Assembly: GCA_016182805.1 (NCBI GenBank)
Contig: JACPFV010000040.1
Location: forward strand, 1 to 55,975
Reading direction: 5' to 3'
Length of the DNA: 55,975 nucleotides
Source: Gammaproteobacteria bacterium
GTDB taxonomy: Bacteria; Pseudomonadota; Gammaproteobacteria; Nevskiales; Nevskiaceae
Shown: in pieces, positions 39,097 through 47,374 of the stretch
Numbering within the stretch: the first letter of the stretch is position 1
How the letters are laid out: every line of letters starts with the position of its first letter
Translations under genes and position numbers: made by a program
The notes under the pieces: model-generated
Told to the model about the DNA's origin: nothing
The model's input: only the letters and a program-made list of their open reading frames with translations
Database searches by the model: none

Positions 39097-40260
39097 CTAC
39101 GGAGCCGCGTGCCTGCCCGTATCGGCCCCTTCGCCGTAGGCGACCTGCTGCATCGGCCGGTAGCTGGAGAAATAGCCCTTGATGCCGTCCAGCATCGAGC
39201 GCACCAGCCGGTCTTGCGAGGCCGGATCGCCCAGCAGCCGCTCCTCGCGCTCGTTGGAGATGAAGGCGGTTTCGATCAGTACCGAGGGGATGTCCGGCGC
39301 CTTGAGCACGACGAAAGCGGCCTGCTGCACGTCGCGCCTTTGCAGCGCGTTGACCGCTCCCAGGGCCTTGAGCAGCCGGCCGCCCACGTCGAAGCTGGCT
39401 TCGCGCGCGGAGCTTTGCGCGATGTCGATCAGCACCGCGGCGAGCGTGTCGTCCTTGTCGGGGATGTCGACGCCGCCGATCAGATCGGCGGCGTTTTCGT
39501 GATTGGCCAGCCAGCGCGCCTGCTCGCTGGAAGCGCCGTTGCGCGACAGCACGTAGACGGCAGTGCCGCGCACCGCGCGGTCCTTGTACGAGTTGGCGTG
39601 GATCGAAACGAACAGGTCGGCCTGCGCCTTGCGCGCCTTCTCGATGCGCCCGCGCAGGCCCACGTAGTAGTCGCCGTCGCGGATCAGGACGGCGCGCATG
39701 TCGCGCTCGGCGTTCACCATGCGCGCCAGCTTGCGCGCCATCTGCAAGGCCACGTCCTTTTCCAGCAGGCCGTTGCGGCCGCGCGCGCCCGGATCCTCGC
39801 CGCCGTGACCGGCGTCGATGGCGACGACCACCGGCTTGTTCTCGGCGGTGAACACCGGCGGCGGCTGCTCGGCCTTGGCCTGGCCCTCGAGGTCCACGAC
39901 CAGGCGGTAGCCGTACTGGCCGCTGGGTTGCAGGATGAAGCTCTTGGGCTTGACCGCCTCGGTCACGTCGAGCACCACGCGCAGGCCATCGGGACGCTCG
40001 CCGCTGCGCAGCGCGCGCACCAGACCCTTGGATTCGGCCGGCAGGCTCACGCCGCTCGGGCGCGCGATGCCGTTGAGATCGATGACGATCCGTTCCGGCT
40101 TGCTCAGGGGATAGAGCCGGTGCTCCACCGGCGCGGACAGGTCGAACACCACGCGCGTGCTGTCGGGGCCGGCCCACAGGCGCACTTCGCGCAGCTCCGC
40201 AGCTTGCGCGAGAGAGGCCAACCCCAGTCCTGCCACCAGCACGGCAATGCGCACGCGCAC
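39097..40260 (-). CDS. amiC: N-acetylmuramoyl-L-alanine amidase (AmiB/AmiC type)
   Basis: A periplasmic zinc amidase that splits septal peptidoglycan during cell separation. A signal peptide (about 1-20, ending SLAQA) leads to an AMIN domain (about 22-130) that binds the septum, then an Amidase_3 domain (about 144-375). Zinc ligands are in DAGHGGEDPG, the Glu of GLLEKDV, FVSIHANS and the catalytic Glu of SVLIETAFISNE. No LysM domain is present, so it is AmiC-like by length (387 residues); AmiB-type naming is equally possible. tsaE-amidase-mutL is the standard gene order. Confidence 0.93.
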   Translation of the reverse strand: MRVRIAVLVAGLGLASLAQAAELREVRLWAGPDSTRVVFDLSAPVEHRLYPLSKPERIVIDLNGIARPSGVSLPAESKGLVRALRSGERPDGLRVVLDVTEAVKPKSFILQPSGQYGYRLVVDLEGQAKAEQPPPVFTAENKPVVVAIDAGHGGEDPGARGRNGLLEKDVALQMARKLARMVNAERDMRAVLIRDGDYYVGLRGRIEKARKAQADLFVSIHANSYKDRAVRGTAVYVLSRNGASSEQARWLANHENAADLIGGVDIPDKDDTLAAVLIDIAQSSAREASFDVGGRLLKALGAVNALQRRDVQQAAFVVLKAPDIPSVLIETAFISNEREERLLGDPASQDRLVRSMLDGIKGYFSSYRPMQQVAYGEGADTGRHAAP

Positions 40261-40284
40261 GCCCCCCAGCCTTCACTTGGCCGG

Positions 40285-40314
40285 AGTATGCACCATTTTT
40301 TTCAAATAAAACAA
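40285..40314 (-). promoter_or_regulatory. candidate promoter before the amidase gene
   Basis: In an unusually AT-rich stretch, TTGTTT (40309-40314) and CATACT (40285-40290) are 18 nt apart on the minus strand, 25 bp upstream of the amidase start. Both hexamers match 4 of 6 to consensus. Confidence 0.4.
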
Positions 40315-40333
40315 TAAGGATGTACGGCGTTCT

Positions 40334-40879
40334 TTAAGTAGAGCCTGAGGCGGTGCCCAGAACCCGCGCGGCCCGCACCCGCAACTCCGGGGCCGCCTCG
40401 ATCGCGGCGCGCCGCCCGCCATCGGCATACGACAGCTCCAGGCGCAGGTCCGGCGGCGGCAGGCGCCCGCCGCCGCGCTCCGGCCATTCCACCAGCCACC
40501 AGCTGCGGTCCGGCGCGAAGTCCTGCAAGCCCAGGTTGTCCAGCTCGGCCGGATCGCTCAGGCGGTAAAGGTCTACATGCAGGACGGTCCGGCCGCGCGC
40601 CTCGTACGGCTCCACCAGCGTATAGCTGGGACTGCGCACGGTCCCGCCCACGCCCAGCTCGCGCAGCAGGCCGCGCACCAGCGTGGTCTTGCCGGCGCCG
40701 AGGTCGCCGTGCAGGTGGACGACCAGGCCGGCGCGGTCGCCGAACTCGCGCGCCAAGGCGGCTCCCAGCGCCTGCGTGGCCGCCGCGTCGGGCAGGAATG
40801 CATTGCGCGGCCCATCCCGGTGCCGCATCCCGTCGGACTCGCTTCGGTCGCTCAAATCCGTTCCCGATGCATTTGTCAT
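40334..40879 (-). CDS. tsaE: tRNA t6A biosynthesis ATPase TsaE
   Basis: TsaE is the small ATPase of the TsaBDE complex that makes N6-threonylcarbamoyladenosine in tRNA. Walker A is HGDLGAGKTTLVRGLL and the family motif SPSYTLVEPYE is present, as are HVDLYRLSDPAEL and WPERGGG. At 181 residues it is slightly longer than usual because of an N-terminal charged extension (ATG at 40879, overlapping the nnr stop by 4 nt); a later ATG (MRHRDG) may also serve. The nnr-tsaE-amiC-mutL order is common in gammaproteobacteria. Confidence 0.95.
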   Translation of the reverse strand: MTNASGTDLSDRSESDGMRHRDGPRNAFLPDAAATQALGAALAREFGDRAGLVVHLHGDLGAGKTTLVRGLLRELGVGGTVRSPSYTLVEPYEARGRTVLHVDLYRLSDPAELDNLGLQDFAPDRSWWLVEWPERGGGRLPPPDLRLELSYADGGRRAAIEAAPELRVRAARVLGTASGST

Positions 40880-42348
40880 GGGTTGACGATCTTGCGCAGC
40901 GCCGCGAGCACGTCGCCCGGCTGCAATCCGCGCTCGCCCTCTTCGGCGGCGGCGTCGCCGGCCAGCGCATGCGCCATCACGCCGGCCTGGGCGGCGGTGG
41001 CCGCCGGCAGGCCCTGCGCGATCAGCGCGGCGATCAGGCCGCACAGCACGTCGCCCATGCCGCCCACCGCCATGCCCGGATTGCCGTAGGGGCAGACGCT
41101 GACTTCGTCCGCGCACACCAGCGTGTTGGCGCCCTTGAGCACCGCCACGCCGCCGTAGCGCTCGCGCAACTGGCGCACCTCGCCGAAGCGGTCGGCCTGC
41201 ACGCCCGCGGTGGTCAGGCCGAGCAGGCGCGCGGCCTCGCCGGGATGCGGCGTCAGCACCCAGTCCTCGCGCCGCAGCGGATTCTGGGCGAGCCAGTTGA
41301 GGCCGTCGGCGTCCAGCACCACCGGCTTTTTCGCCGACAGGACGCGGCCGAACATGGCCCGTCCCCAGTCGTCCATTCCCAGCCCGGGACCGAGCGCGAC
41401 CACGCTGGCGCGCTCCAGCAGCGGGTTCAGCTCCAGCGCCGTCTCCACGCCGCGCGCCATGATTTCCGGCTGCGCCGCGGCAATCGCCGCCGCGTGCCCG
41501 GCGCGCGTGGCCAGCGTGACCAGACCGGCGCCGCCGCGCAGCGCGCCGCGCGCGGCCAGCACCGCCGCGCCCAGATAGCCGTGGTCGCCGCCGACGACCA
41601 GCACATGGCCGTGGCTGCCCTTGTGCGCGGTCAGCGGCCGCGGCGGCAGCCAGTACGACAGGTCGCCGCGGTCGAGCAGCCGCGCGACCCAGGGCGTGCC
41701 CTGGTACGCGGCGTCCTGCAGCTCCAGCGTGTGCAGCACCAGATGCCCGACCGCCTCCGGCCCTTCGCCCTGGTAGAAGCCCTGCTTGTCGCCGATGAAC
41801 GTCACGGTGCGGTCGGCGTAGACCGTGGCGCCGAGCGCGCGCCCGCGGTCGGCATCCAGGCCGCTGGGCACGTCCACCGCCAGGCGCACCGCCAGCGACT
41901 CGTTCATCGCCCGGATCGCGGCGAGCGCGTCGCCCTCGACATCGCGCGCAAGGCCGACGCCGAACAGCGCGTCGACCAGCACGTCGCACTCGCCGAAGTC
42001 CTGCCCCGCTTTGAACGGCTCGACCTGGCCGCCGACCTTGAGCCACTCGGCGCGCGCCGCGGCGGCGTCGCCGAGGTCGGGCGAGCGCCCGACCTGCCAC
42101 ACCCGCACCTGGCGCCGCGCCGCCTTGGCCAGGCGCGCGACCTCGAAGCCGTCGCCGCCGTTGTTGCCGGGCCCGCACACCACGCCGATGGTCTCCGCGT
42201 CGGGCCAGGTCGCGCGCAGCTCTTCCCAGACCGCGGTCGCGGCGCGGCGCATCAGCCGCGAACCGGCGATACCGAGTTGCTGGATCGCGCGCCGCTCGAT
42301 CTCCCGCACCTGCGGCACGGAATACAATCGAAATTCATATTCGGACAT
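40876..42348 (-). CDS. nnr: bifunctional NAD(P)H-hydrate epimerase/dehydratase
   Basis: This enzyme repairs damaged NAD(P)HX. The N-terminal epimerase (about 1-215) has CGPGNNGGDGFEVARLA and VDALFGVGL. The C-terminal ADP-dependent dehydratase (about 225-490) has HKGSHGHVLVVGG, ALGPGLG, VLDADGLNWL, LTPHPGEAARL and GGMGDVLCG. The 490-residue length is typical of the fused form. Its ATG lies only 15 bp from the GTG of divergent queG, so the two promoters must overlap the coding ends. Downstream it is coupled to tsaE. Confidence 0.96.
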   Translation of the reverse strand: MSEYEFRLYSVPQVREIERRAIQQLGIAGSRLMRRAATAVWEELRATWPDAETIGVVCGPGNNGGDGFEVARLAKAARRQVRVWQVGRSPDLGDAAAARAEWLKVGGQVEPFKAGQDFGECDVLVDALFGVGLARDVEGDALAAIRAMNESLAVRLAVDVPSGLDADRGRALGATVYADRTVTFIGDKQGFYQGEGPEAVGHLVLHTLELQDAAYQGTPWVARLLDRGDLSYWLPPRPLTAHKGSHGHVLVVGGDHGYLGAAVLAARGALRGGAGLVTLATRAGHAAAIAAAQPEIMARGVETALELNPLLERASVVALGPGLGMDDWGRAMFGRVLSAKKPVVLDADGLNWLAQNPLRREDWVLTPHPGEAARLLGLTTAGVQADRFGEVRQLRERYGGVAVLKGANTLVCADEVSVCPYGNPGMAVGGMGDVLCGLIAALIAQGLPAATAAQAGVMAHALAGDAAAEEGERGLQPGDVLAALRKIVNP

Positions 42349-42363
42349 ACCTGTTCAGTATAC

Positions 42364-43455
42364 GTGGCGGTCGCCTTCGAACTTTCAGCGCTGCCCGCGC
42401 GCATCAAGCAATGGGCGCGCGAACTGGGCTTTGCCGACGCCGGCATCGCGGAGCTGACTCTCGACCGGGACTTGGCGCATCTGCACGACTGGCTCGCCGC
42501 CGGCTGCCACGGTGGGATGCATTACATGGCGCGCGACGCCGAGATGCGCGCGCAGCCGCAACGCCTGCGCCCCGGCACCCTGGCGGCGATCAGCGTGCGC
42601 CTGGACTACCGCCCGCATGCCGAGGCCGCGGAGGCGGTGCTCGAGGCCGGCGACCGCGCCTACGTCTCGCGCTACGCCCTGGGCCGCGACTACCACCGGC
42701 TGGTGCGTGCCCGCCTGCTCCAGCTCGCCGCCCGCATCGAACAGGCCGCCGGCCCGCACGGCTATCGCGTACTGGCCGACAGCGCGCCAGCGCTGGAGAA
42801 GGCGCTGGCGCGCAACGCCCGCCTGGGCTGGATCGGCAAGAACACCCTGCTGCTCAACCGCAACGCCGGTTCGTGGTTCTTCCTGGGCGAGATCTACACC
42901 GACCTGCCGCTGCCGCCCGACGACGGACCGGCCGCGGCCAACCACTGCGGCAGCTGCCGCGCCTGCCTCGACGTCTGCCCGACCGGGGCCTTCACCGGCC
43001 CGTACCGCCTGGATGCGCGCCGCTGCATCTCCTACCTCACGATCGAGCACCAGGGCCCGATCCCGCTCCAACTGAGGCCGCTGATGGGCAATCGCATCTT
43101 CGGCTGCGACGACTGCCAGCTCGTGTGCCCCTGGAACCGCTACGCGCGCCTGACCGAGGAGCCCGACTTCGCGCCGCGCCACGCCCTGGACCGCGCCCGG
43201 CTGGTCGAGCTGTTCGCTTGGAGCGAAGCCGAGTGGCTGGCGCGCACCGAGGGCATGGCCCTGCGCCGCGCCGGCTACGAGCGCTGGCTGCGCAACCTCG
43301 CCGTGGCGCTGGGCAACGCGCCGCCGGACGAGGCCGCGATCCGCGCGCTGGAATCCCGGCTCGACCACCCCGGCGAGCTGGTGCGCGAGCACGTTTGCTG
43401 GGCGCTGGAGCGGCAGCGGGCCGGCGCCCGCCGCACGGACGCGGCAGGCCTATAA
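42364..43455 (+). CDS. queG: epoxyqueuosine reductase QueG
   Basis: QueG performs the last step of queuosine synthesis, reducing epoxyqueuosine in tRNA with a cobalamin cofactor and two 4Fe-4S clusters. In 363 residues the cobalamin-binding part includes SRYALGRDYHRLVR and RNARLGWIGKNTLLLN. The ferredoxin-like clusters are CGSCRACLDVCPTGAF and CDDCQLVCPWNR. A C-terminal HEAT-like helical tail (SRLDHPGELVREHV) follows. The GTG at 42364 is the first usable start after the divergent nnr gene; no ATG is available. It complements queF at 8.4 kb. Confidence 0.95.
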   Translation: MAVAFELSALPARIKQWARELGFADAGIAELTLDRDLAHLHDWLAAGCHGGMHYMARDAEMRAQPQRLRPGTLAAISVRLDYRPHAEAAEAVLEAGDRAYVSRYALGRDYHRLVRARLLQLAARIEQAAGPHGYRVLADSAPALEKALARNARLGWIGKNTLLLNRNAGSWFFLGEIYTDLPLPPDDGPAAANHCGSCRACLDVCPTGAFTGPYRLDARRCISYLTIEHQGPIPLQLRPLMGNRIFGCDDCQLVCPWNRYARLTEEPDFAPRHALDRARLVELFAWSEAEWLARTEGMALRRAGYERWLRNLAVALGNAPPDEAAIRALESRLDHPGELVREHVCWALERQRAGARRTDAAGL

Positions 43456-43456
43456 T
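43451..43456 (+). promoter_or_regulatory. candidate -10 box TATAAT before the lipoprotein gene
   Basis: A perfect TATAAT overlaps the queG stop codon region (GGCCTATAATCGG) and would give a transcript with a 170-nt leader for the small lipoprotein gene. No clear -35 is seen at 16-18 nt. Confidence 0.4.
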
Positions 43457-43515
43457 CGGATCGGTCCGGGTGAGGGTGTTCGCTTCGCGGCCACTGGCCG
43501 CGGAACGCCCGAACG

Positions 43516-43535
43516 CCCGGACATGGATGGCCGGG
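43516..43535 (+). repeat. CATGGATGGCC palindromic repeat, copy 3
   Basis: CCCGGACATGGATGGCCGGG forms a 9-bp stem with one mismatch and a 2-nt loop. It is followed by CTTTCCGACAG, similar to TTTTTCGGACAG after copy 2. It lies in the 5' leader of the lipoprotein gene. Confidence 0.65.
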
Positions 43536-43554
43536 CCGGGCTTTCCGACAGCAT

Positions 43555-43578
43555 CTGCCGTCTCGCCAGGGACGGCAG
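43555..43578 (+). repeat. hairpin CTGCCGTC/GACGGCAG in the lipoprotein leader
   Basis: A perfect 8-bp stem with an 8-nt loop (TCGCCAGG), 58 nt before the lipoprotein start. No T-tract follows, so it is more likely an RNA-structure element than a terminator. Confidence 0.5.
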
Positions 43579-43636
43579 GGTGGAACTGACTCGAAGCTCG
43601 CTCGGTCGGTCCTCTGGCACTGCGAGGAGGGTCGCC

Positions 43637-43876
43637 ATGAAAAAGACCCTTTTGTTGATGTTGGCGGTAGCGCTGCTGATCCTGCCGGGCTGCGCGTCGA
43701 CCGGCGCAAGCTCGACGGTCGCCGAAAGCGATGCCTATTGCGCGAAGGTGGACTGCGCGAAGATGCATCAAGTTTCGCGCGATGCCCGGCGCAACGGGCA
43801 TGTCGTGATCTGGGTCAATCCGCTGCAGAAAACCGCCGCCAAGACCGCCGTGGCGCCGGGCGCCGCGGTGAATTGA
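43637..43876 (+). CDS. small lipoprotein, function unknown
   Basis: The 79-residue protein has a textbook lipoprotein signal: MKKTLLLMLAVALLI then the lipobox LPGC with C20 as the acylated residue. The mature part is only about 60 residues, with two Cys-Ala-Lys repeats (YCAKVDCAKMHQVSRDAR), then NGHVVIWVNPLQK. I recognise no family, although VVWVNPP-like segments occur in small outer-membrane lipoproteins. A strong GAGGAGGG ribosome site is 7 nt upstream. An in-frame ATG at 43523 lies in a repeat and would destroy the signal peptide. It converges on the PA2778-like gene. Confidence 0.8.
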   Translation: MKKTLLLMLAVALLILPGCASTGASSTVAESDAYCAKVDCAKMHQVSRDARRNGHVVIWVNPLQKTAAKTAVAPGAAVN

Positions 43877-43886
43877 CGCGGTTCGC

Positions 43887-44828
43887 TCAGCGGCCCCAGT
43901 CGGCCCGCACCGGGCCGGCGTAGTTTTCTATCGCCGCGCGCGTGCGCGCGATGGCCGCGCGCTGCGCTTCCGGCGCCGGCAGCGCCGAGGCCCGTTCGAT
44001 CTCCTGCTGCGCCTGCAAGCGGCAGCCGCGCTCCAGCAGCACGTGCGCCAGGTTGTTGTGCGCGGCCGCGGAAGGCTCGATGCGCAGCGCATGGCGCAGA
44101 GCCTCCGCCGCCCCCGGCAGGTCCTGCTGCGCGTAACGCGCGTTGCCCAGGAGCTGCCAGGCCAACGCCTGGTCCGGCCAGCGCGCCGCCGCCGCCGCGT
44201 AGGCCGCCGCGGCCAGCGGCGCCTGTCCCAGTTGCTCGAAGGCGCCGGCCGCTTCCAGCCAGCGCCCGGCCTGCGCCGTCGCCGGCAGGCGCTGCGGCGG
44301 CGTCACCACCATCGCCCAGTTGCCGGCCAGACCCCAGCTGCGGCGGAAGTCGGTCGCCCGGCTGACCTTGCGCTTCTCGGTGCCGGAGCGAAGCAGCACG
44401 GTGTCGGACTGCGCGTCGTAGCCGATCGCCACCGCGTAATGCCACAGCGGCCAGGCGCCCAGGCCCAGGTTCTGCAACACCAGCACGGGATTTCCGGCGG
44501 CGACCTCGCGCAACAGGTCCGCGAGCTGCGGCTGCAACACGTACGGCACGCGGCCGTGGCGGCGCGCGGCGGCGATCAGCTCGGCCTGCACGCTGCCTTC
44601 GCGCTCCGGCAGGTAAACGGCGTCGACCAGGCGGTCCGGGGTGACGTCGGCGCCGTCCGCCGCCAGCACCATCGCCAGCGCCGCCGGCCCGCATTGGTGC
44701 CGCTCCTGCGCAAAGAACGGCGTCGCCGCCAGCTCGACGAAGTCGAGCGGCGGCGACGCCTGGCGGATGGAGGGCCCCGTCGCGCAGGCGGCAAGCGCCA
44801 GCGTCAGGGCGACGGCCGGAAGCCTCAA
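43887..44828 (-). CDS. PA2778-family C39-like cysteine peptidase with TPR tail
   Basis: A 313-residue probable lipoprotein (signal VALTLALAACATG, lipobox AAC). A C39-like peptidase domain (about 30-190) has the catalytic cysteine in ERHQCGPAALAMVLA and histidine in WPLWHYAVAIGY. A C-terminal TPR-like region (about 205-305; ALAWQLLGNARYAQQDLPGA) follows. C39 peptidases cleave double-glycine leaders, but this family lacks a transporter and its substrate is unknown. The ATG overlaps the stop of the PA2779-like gene by 4 nt, and the two families usually occur together, suggesting a joint function at the envelope. Confidence 0.9.
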   Translation of the reverse strand: MRLPAVALTLALAACATGPSIRQASPPLDFVELAATPFFAQERHQCGPAALAMVLAADGADVTPDRLVDAVYLPEREGSVQAELIAAARRHGRVPYVLQPQLADLLREVAAGNPVLVLQNLGLGAWPLWHYAVAIGYDAQSDTVLLRSGTEKRKVSRATDFRRSWGLAGNWAMVVTPPQRLPATAQAGRWLEAAGAFEQLGQAPLAAAAYAAAAARWPDQALAWQLLGNARYAQQDLPGAAEALRHALRIEPSAAAHNNLAHVLLERGCRLQAQQEIERASALPAPEAQRAAIARTRAAIENYAGPVRADWGR

Positions 44829-45193
44829 ATCTTCTTGAAGATGTCGATGGCGCCCAGCAGCTCGAGCAGGATCACGATCAGGAACACCACGACCAGCAGC
44901 CCCGCGCCGTCGCCGCCGGCGGGCTGGTCCTGGATCGTGCGCGCCAGCTGCTGAAGCTCGGAATCGGTCAGCGCGGCCACGCGCTCGGCGGCGCGCGCCG
45001 GGTCGACGCCCAGGCTTTCCATCTGGCGCTTGACCTCATCGCGCGCCAGGAAGGCCTGCACTCGATCGAGTTGGGCGGTGCGGCTTTCCGAAGCCAGGAT
45101 CTGCGAGGAGCCGATCATTTCCGCGCGCGCCGGCAACGTGGCGCATACCAGCGCCGTCGACAGGAATCCGCAGACGAGAGCACGAAGCGCCAT
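44825..45193 (-). CDS. PA2779-family membrane protein
   Basis: A 122-residue protein with an N-terminal signal sequence (about 1-24, ending PARAE), a helical middle (LDRVQAFLARDEVKRQMESLG, with the recurring VDPARAAERVAALTD) and one C-terminal transmembrane helix (GLLVVVFLIVILLELLGAID) ending in FKKI. This is the layout of the PA2779 family, which is nearly always encoded next to the PA2778-like peptidase. It is translationally coupled to it here. A substrate or regulator role for the peptidase is inference. It lies 32 bp downstream of pgi on the same strand. Confidence 0.88.
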   Translation of the reverse strand: MALRALVCGFLSTALVCATLPARAEMIGSSQILASESRTAQLDRVQAFLARDEVKRQMESLGVDPARAAERVAALTDSELQQLARTIQDQPAGGDGAGLLVVVFLIVILLELLGAIDIFKKI

Positions 45194-45225
45194 GGTTTTT
45201 CTCCGTTTTCCCGGGAACGGCGATT

Positions 45226-46809
45226 CTACGCCGACCCCAGCCGCATCCCGCGGACCTTCGTCACAAGGCGGCGCGTGGCCGGGTCGAGCGCCTCCGCCGA
45301 GCCGCCCTGCAGGGCGGCCAGCACGCTTTGGGCAATGCGCTTGCCCAGTTCCACGCCCCATTGGTCGAAGGGGTTGATGTTCCAGACCACGCTCTGAACG
45401 AAGGTGCGGTGCTCGTACAACGCCAGCAGCGCGCCAAGGTGGAACGGGTCCAGGCGCGGCAGCAGCAGCACGTTGCTGGGGCGGTTGCCCGGACAGGTCC
45501 GGTGCGGCTCGGCGCGCGCGCCGCTCATCATCGCGGCGCTCTGCGCCAGGCAGTGCGCGACCAGTATCTCGTGCTGCTCCGCCAGCGCGTGCCCCGGCCG
45601 CACCGGCAGGATGAAGTCCACCGCGTGCGCCGCCGGCCCCTGGTGCAACATCTGGAAGAAGGCATGCTGGGCGTTGGTGCCGACGTCGCCCCACAGCGCC
45701 GGCGCGGTGCCGTAGTCCACCGGCTGACCATCGCGGTCCACGCCCTTGCCGTTGGACTCCAGCTCCAGTTGCTGGAGCCAGGCGATGAAGTGCTCCATGA
45801 ACTGCGCATACGGCGCCACCACCTGGCTGGCGCAGCCGAGGAAATTCAGGTTCCAGACCGACAGCAGGCCCATCAGCACCGGGAGGTTGCGCTCCCAGGG
45901 GGCGCTGCGGAAGTGCTCGTCCATGGCGTGCGCCCCGCCCAGCAGCTCGCGGAAGCGCGCCGGTCCCAGCGCCACCACGATGCAAAGGCCGACCGCCGAC
46001 CACAGGGAATAGCGCCCGCCGACCCAGTCCCAGAACCCGAACACGTTGGCGGGCGGGATGCCGAACTTCTCCGCCTCCGCGACGTTGGCCGAGACGGCGG
46101 CGAAATGCCGCGCCACCGCGGCCTCGCCCAGAGACGCGACCAGCCAAGCGCGCGCCGAGCGGGCGTTGGCCATCGTTTCCTGCGTGGTGAAGGTCTTGGA
46201 GGTTACGACGAACAGGGTCGACTCCGGCTTGAGCCGCGCCAGCACCGCCGCGATCTGCGCGCCGTCGACGTTGGAAACGAAGTGCGTGCGCGGCCCGTCG
46301 GCGAATTCCTGCAGGGCCTCGCAAACCATGCGCGGGCCGAGATCGGAGCCGCCGATGCCGAGGTTGACGATGTCGGCGATGCGGGCGCCGCCCTGCCCGC
46401 GCCAGGCGCCGCCGCGCAGCGCTTCCGCGAAGGCGCAGACGCGGTCCAGCACCGCGTCGACCTCCGGCATCGCGTTGCGCCCGTCCACCGTCATCGGACG
46501 GCCGGACACGTTTCGCAGCGCCATGTGCAGCGCGGCGCGCCGCTCCGTGCTGTTGACCGGCTCGCCGCCGAACAGGGCCGCGATCCAGCGCTCCAGGCCC
46601 TGCTGCCGCGCCAGCGCCAGCAGCAGTTCGAGGGTGCGCGGCGTCGCGCGCTGCTTCGCGTAGTCCAGGTGCAGGCCGGTGGCGTCGGCGGTAAAGCGAT
46701 CCGCGCGGTCCGGCTGCTGCGCGAACAAGTCCGCGATCGCGGTGGTGCCCAGTTGCGACGCGTGCTCGCGCAGCGCCTGCCAGGCCGGGCTCTGAGTCAG
46801 TTTGGACAC
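45226..46809 (-). CDS. pgi: glucose-6-phosphate isomerase Pgi
   Basis: Pgi interconverts glucose-6-phosphate and fructose-6-phosphate. In 527 residues the substrate-binding motifs LGIGGSDLGPRM, VTSKTFTTQETMANA, FWDWVGGRYSLWSAVG, NGKGVDRDGQPVDYGTAP, the catalytic histidine region GTNAQHAFFQMLHQG and the C-terminal INPFDQWGVELGK are all present. The start is GTG (46809) with AAAAGAAG upstream; no ATG is suitably placed. It follows panD after 161 bp containing a terminator and a palindromic repeat, so it probably has its own promoter. Confidence 0.97.
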   Translation of the reverse strand: MSKLTQSPAWQALREHASQLGTTAIADLFAQQPDRADRFTADATGLHLDYAKQRATPRTLELLLALARQQGLERWIAALFGGEPVNSTERRAALHMALRNVSGRPMTVDGRNAMPEVDAVLDRVCAFAEALRGGAWRGQGGARIADIVNLGIGGSDLGPRMVCEALQEFADGPRTHFVSNVDGAQIAAVLARLKPESTLFVVTSKTFTTQETMANARSARAWLVASLGEAAVARHFAAVSANVAEAEKFGIPPANVFGFWDWVGGRYSLWSAVGLCIVVALGPARFRELLGGAHAMDEHFRSAPWERNLPVLMGLLSVWNLNFLGCASQVVAPYAQFMEHFIAWLQQLELESNGKGVDRDGQPVDYGTAPALWGDVGTNAQHAFFQMLHQGPAAHAVDFILPVRPGHALAEQHEILVAHCLAQSAAMMSGARAEPHRTCPGNRPSNVLLLPRLDPFHLGALLALYEHRTFVQSVVWNINPFDQWGVELGKRIAQSVLAALQGGSAEALDPATRRLVTKVRGMRLGSA

Positions 46810-46895
46810 GGATTCTTCTTTTCCGACGGGCGTGACAGGCAGACTAGACCGTCCGACGAAAGTTCCGCCAGCGGCGTTGCCTCGCGGCCTATACG

Positions 46896-46921
46896 AAAAG
46901 GGGGCCGCTCGCGCCGCCCCC
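46896..46921 (-). terminator. intrinsic terminator after panD
   Basis: On the minus strand GGGGGC and GCCCCC pair around a 10-nt loop, followed directly by TTTT. It lies about 50 bp past the panD stop and before pgi. Confidence 0.65.
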
Positions 46922-46934
46922 TCTCTTTGAACCT

Positions 46935-46954
46935 CGTGGCCATGGATGGCCACG
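46935..46954 (+). repeat. CATGGATGGCC palindromic repeat, copy 4
   Basis: CGTGGCCAT-GG-ATGGCCACG is a perfect 9-bp stem with a 2-nt loop in the panD-pgi gap. The core is the same as in the other three copies; the outer bases differ but keep the pairing (GTGGCC/GGCCAC instead of CCGGCC/GGCCGG). Confidence 0.7.
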
Positions 46955-46970
46955 GCACGCCGGGGCGCCG

Positions 46971-47351
46971 CTAGGCGGCCTGCACCGGAATGATGTTCGC
47001 CGTCCGGACGATCCGGTTCTCGTCGTTGAGATACACCAGCCGCGGCTTGTACACCCGCGCCTGCGCCTCGCTCATCTGGCTGTAGGTGGCGATGATGACC
47101 CGGTCCCCGACCCGCGCCTTGTGCGCGGCGGCGCCGTTGACCGAGATGATGCCGGAGCCCGGCTCGGCCTTGATCGCGTACGTGGTAAAGCGCTCGCCGT
47201 TGGTGATGTTGTAGATCTGGATCTGCTCGAACTCGAGGATGCCGGCGGCATCCAGGAGCTTGGTGTCGATCGCGCAGGAGCCGTCGTAATCCAGCTCGGA
47301 GTGGGTGACGCGGCCGCGATGAAGCTTCGATTTGAGCAAGGTCAACTGCAT
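46971..47351 (-). CDS. panD: aspartate 1-decarboxylase PanD
   Basis: PanD makes beta-alanine for pantothenate. It is a pyruvoyl enzyme that cleaves itself between G24 and S25, visible as DYDGSCAID. The 126-residue length is typical of bacterial PanD. The catalytic Lys9 region [11 protein letters not shown] and the later INGAAAH-type segment ([15 protein letters not shown]), with Y58-equivalent [10 protein letters not shown], are conserved. It follows panC after 168 bp that contain a diverged direct repeat. The self-processing fold is the prokaryotic type, which commonly needs PanM only in enterobacteria. Confidence 0.97.
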   Translation of the reverse strand: MQLTLLKSKLHRGRVTHSELDYDGSCAIDTKLLDAAGILEFEQIQIYNITNGERFTTYAIKAEPGSGIISVNGAAAHKARVGDRVIIATYSQMSEAQARVYKPRLVYLNDENRIVRTANIIPVQAA

Positions 47352-47374
47352 GGCGTAATCCTGTTATTGCCGGC

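Noticed and set aside
43486-43502. CGCGGCC-ACT-GGCCGCG hairpin after queG as a terminator
   Set aside because: Followed by GAACGCC with no T-run; it also lies downstream of the candidate lipoprotein promoter, so it is more likely leader structure.
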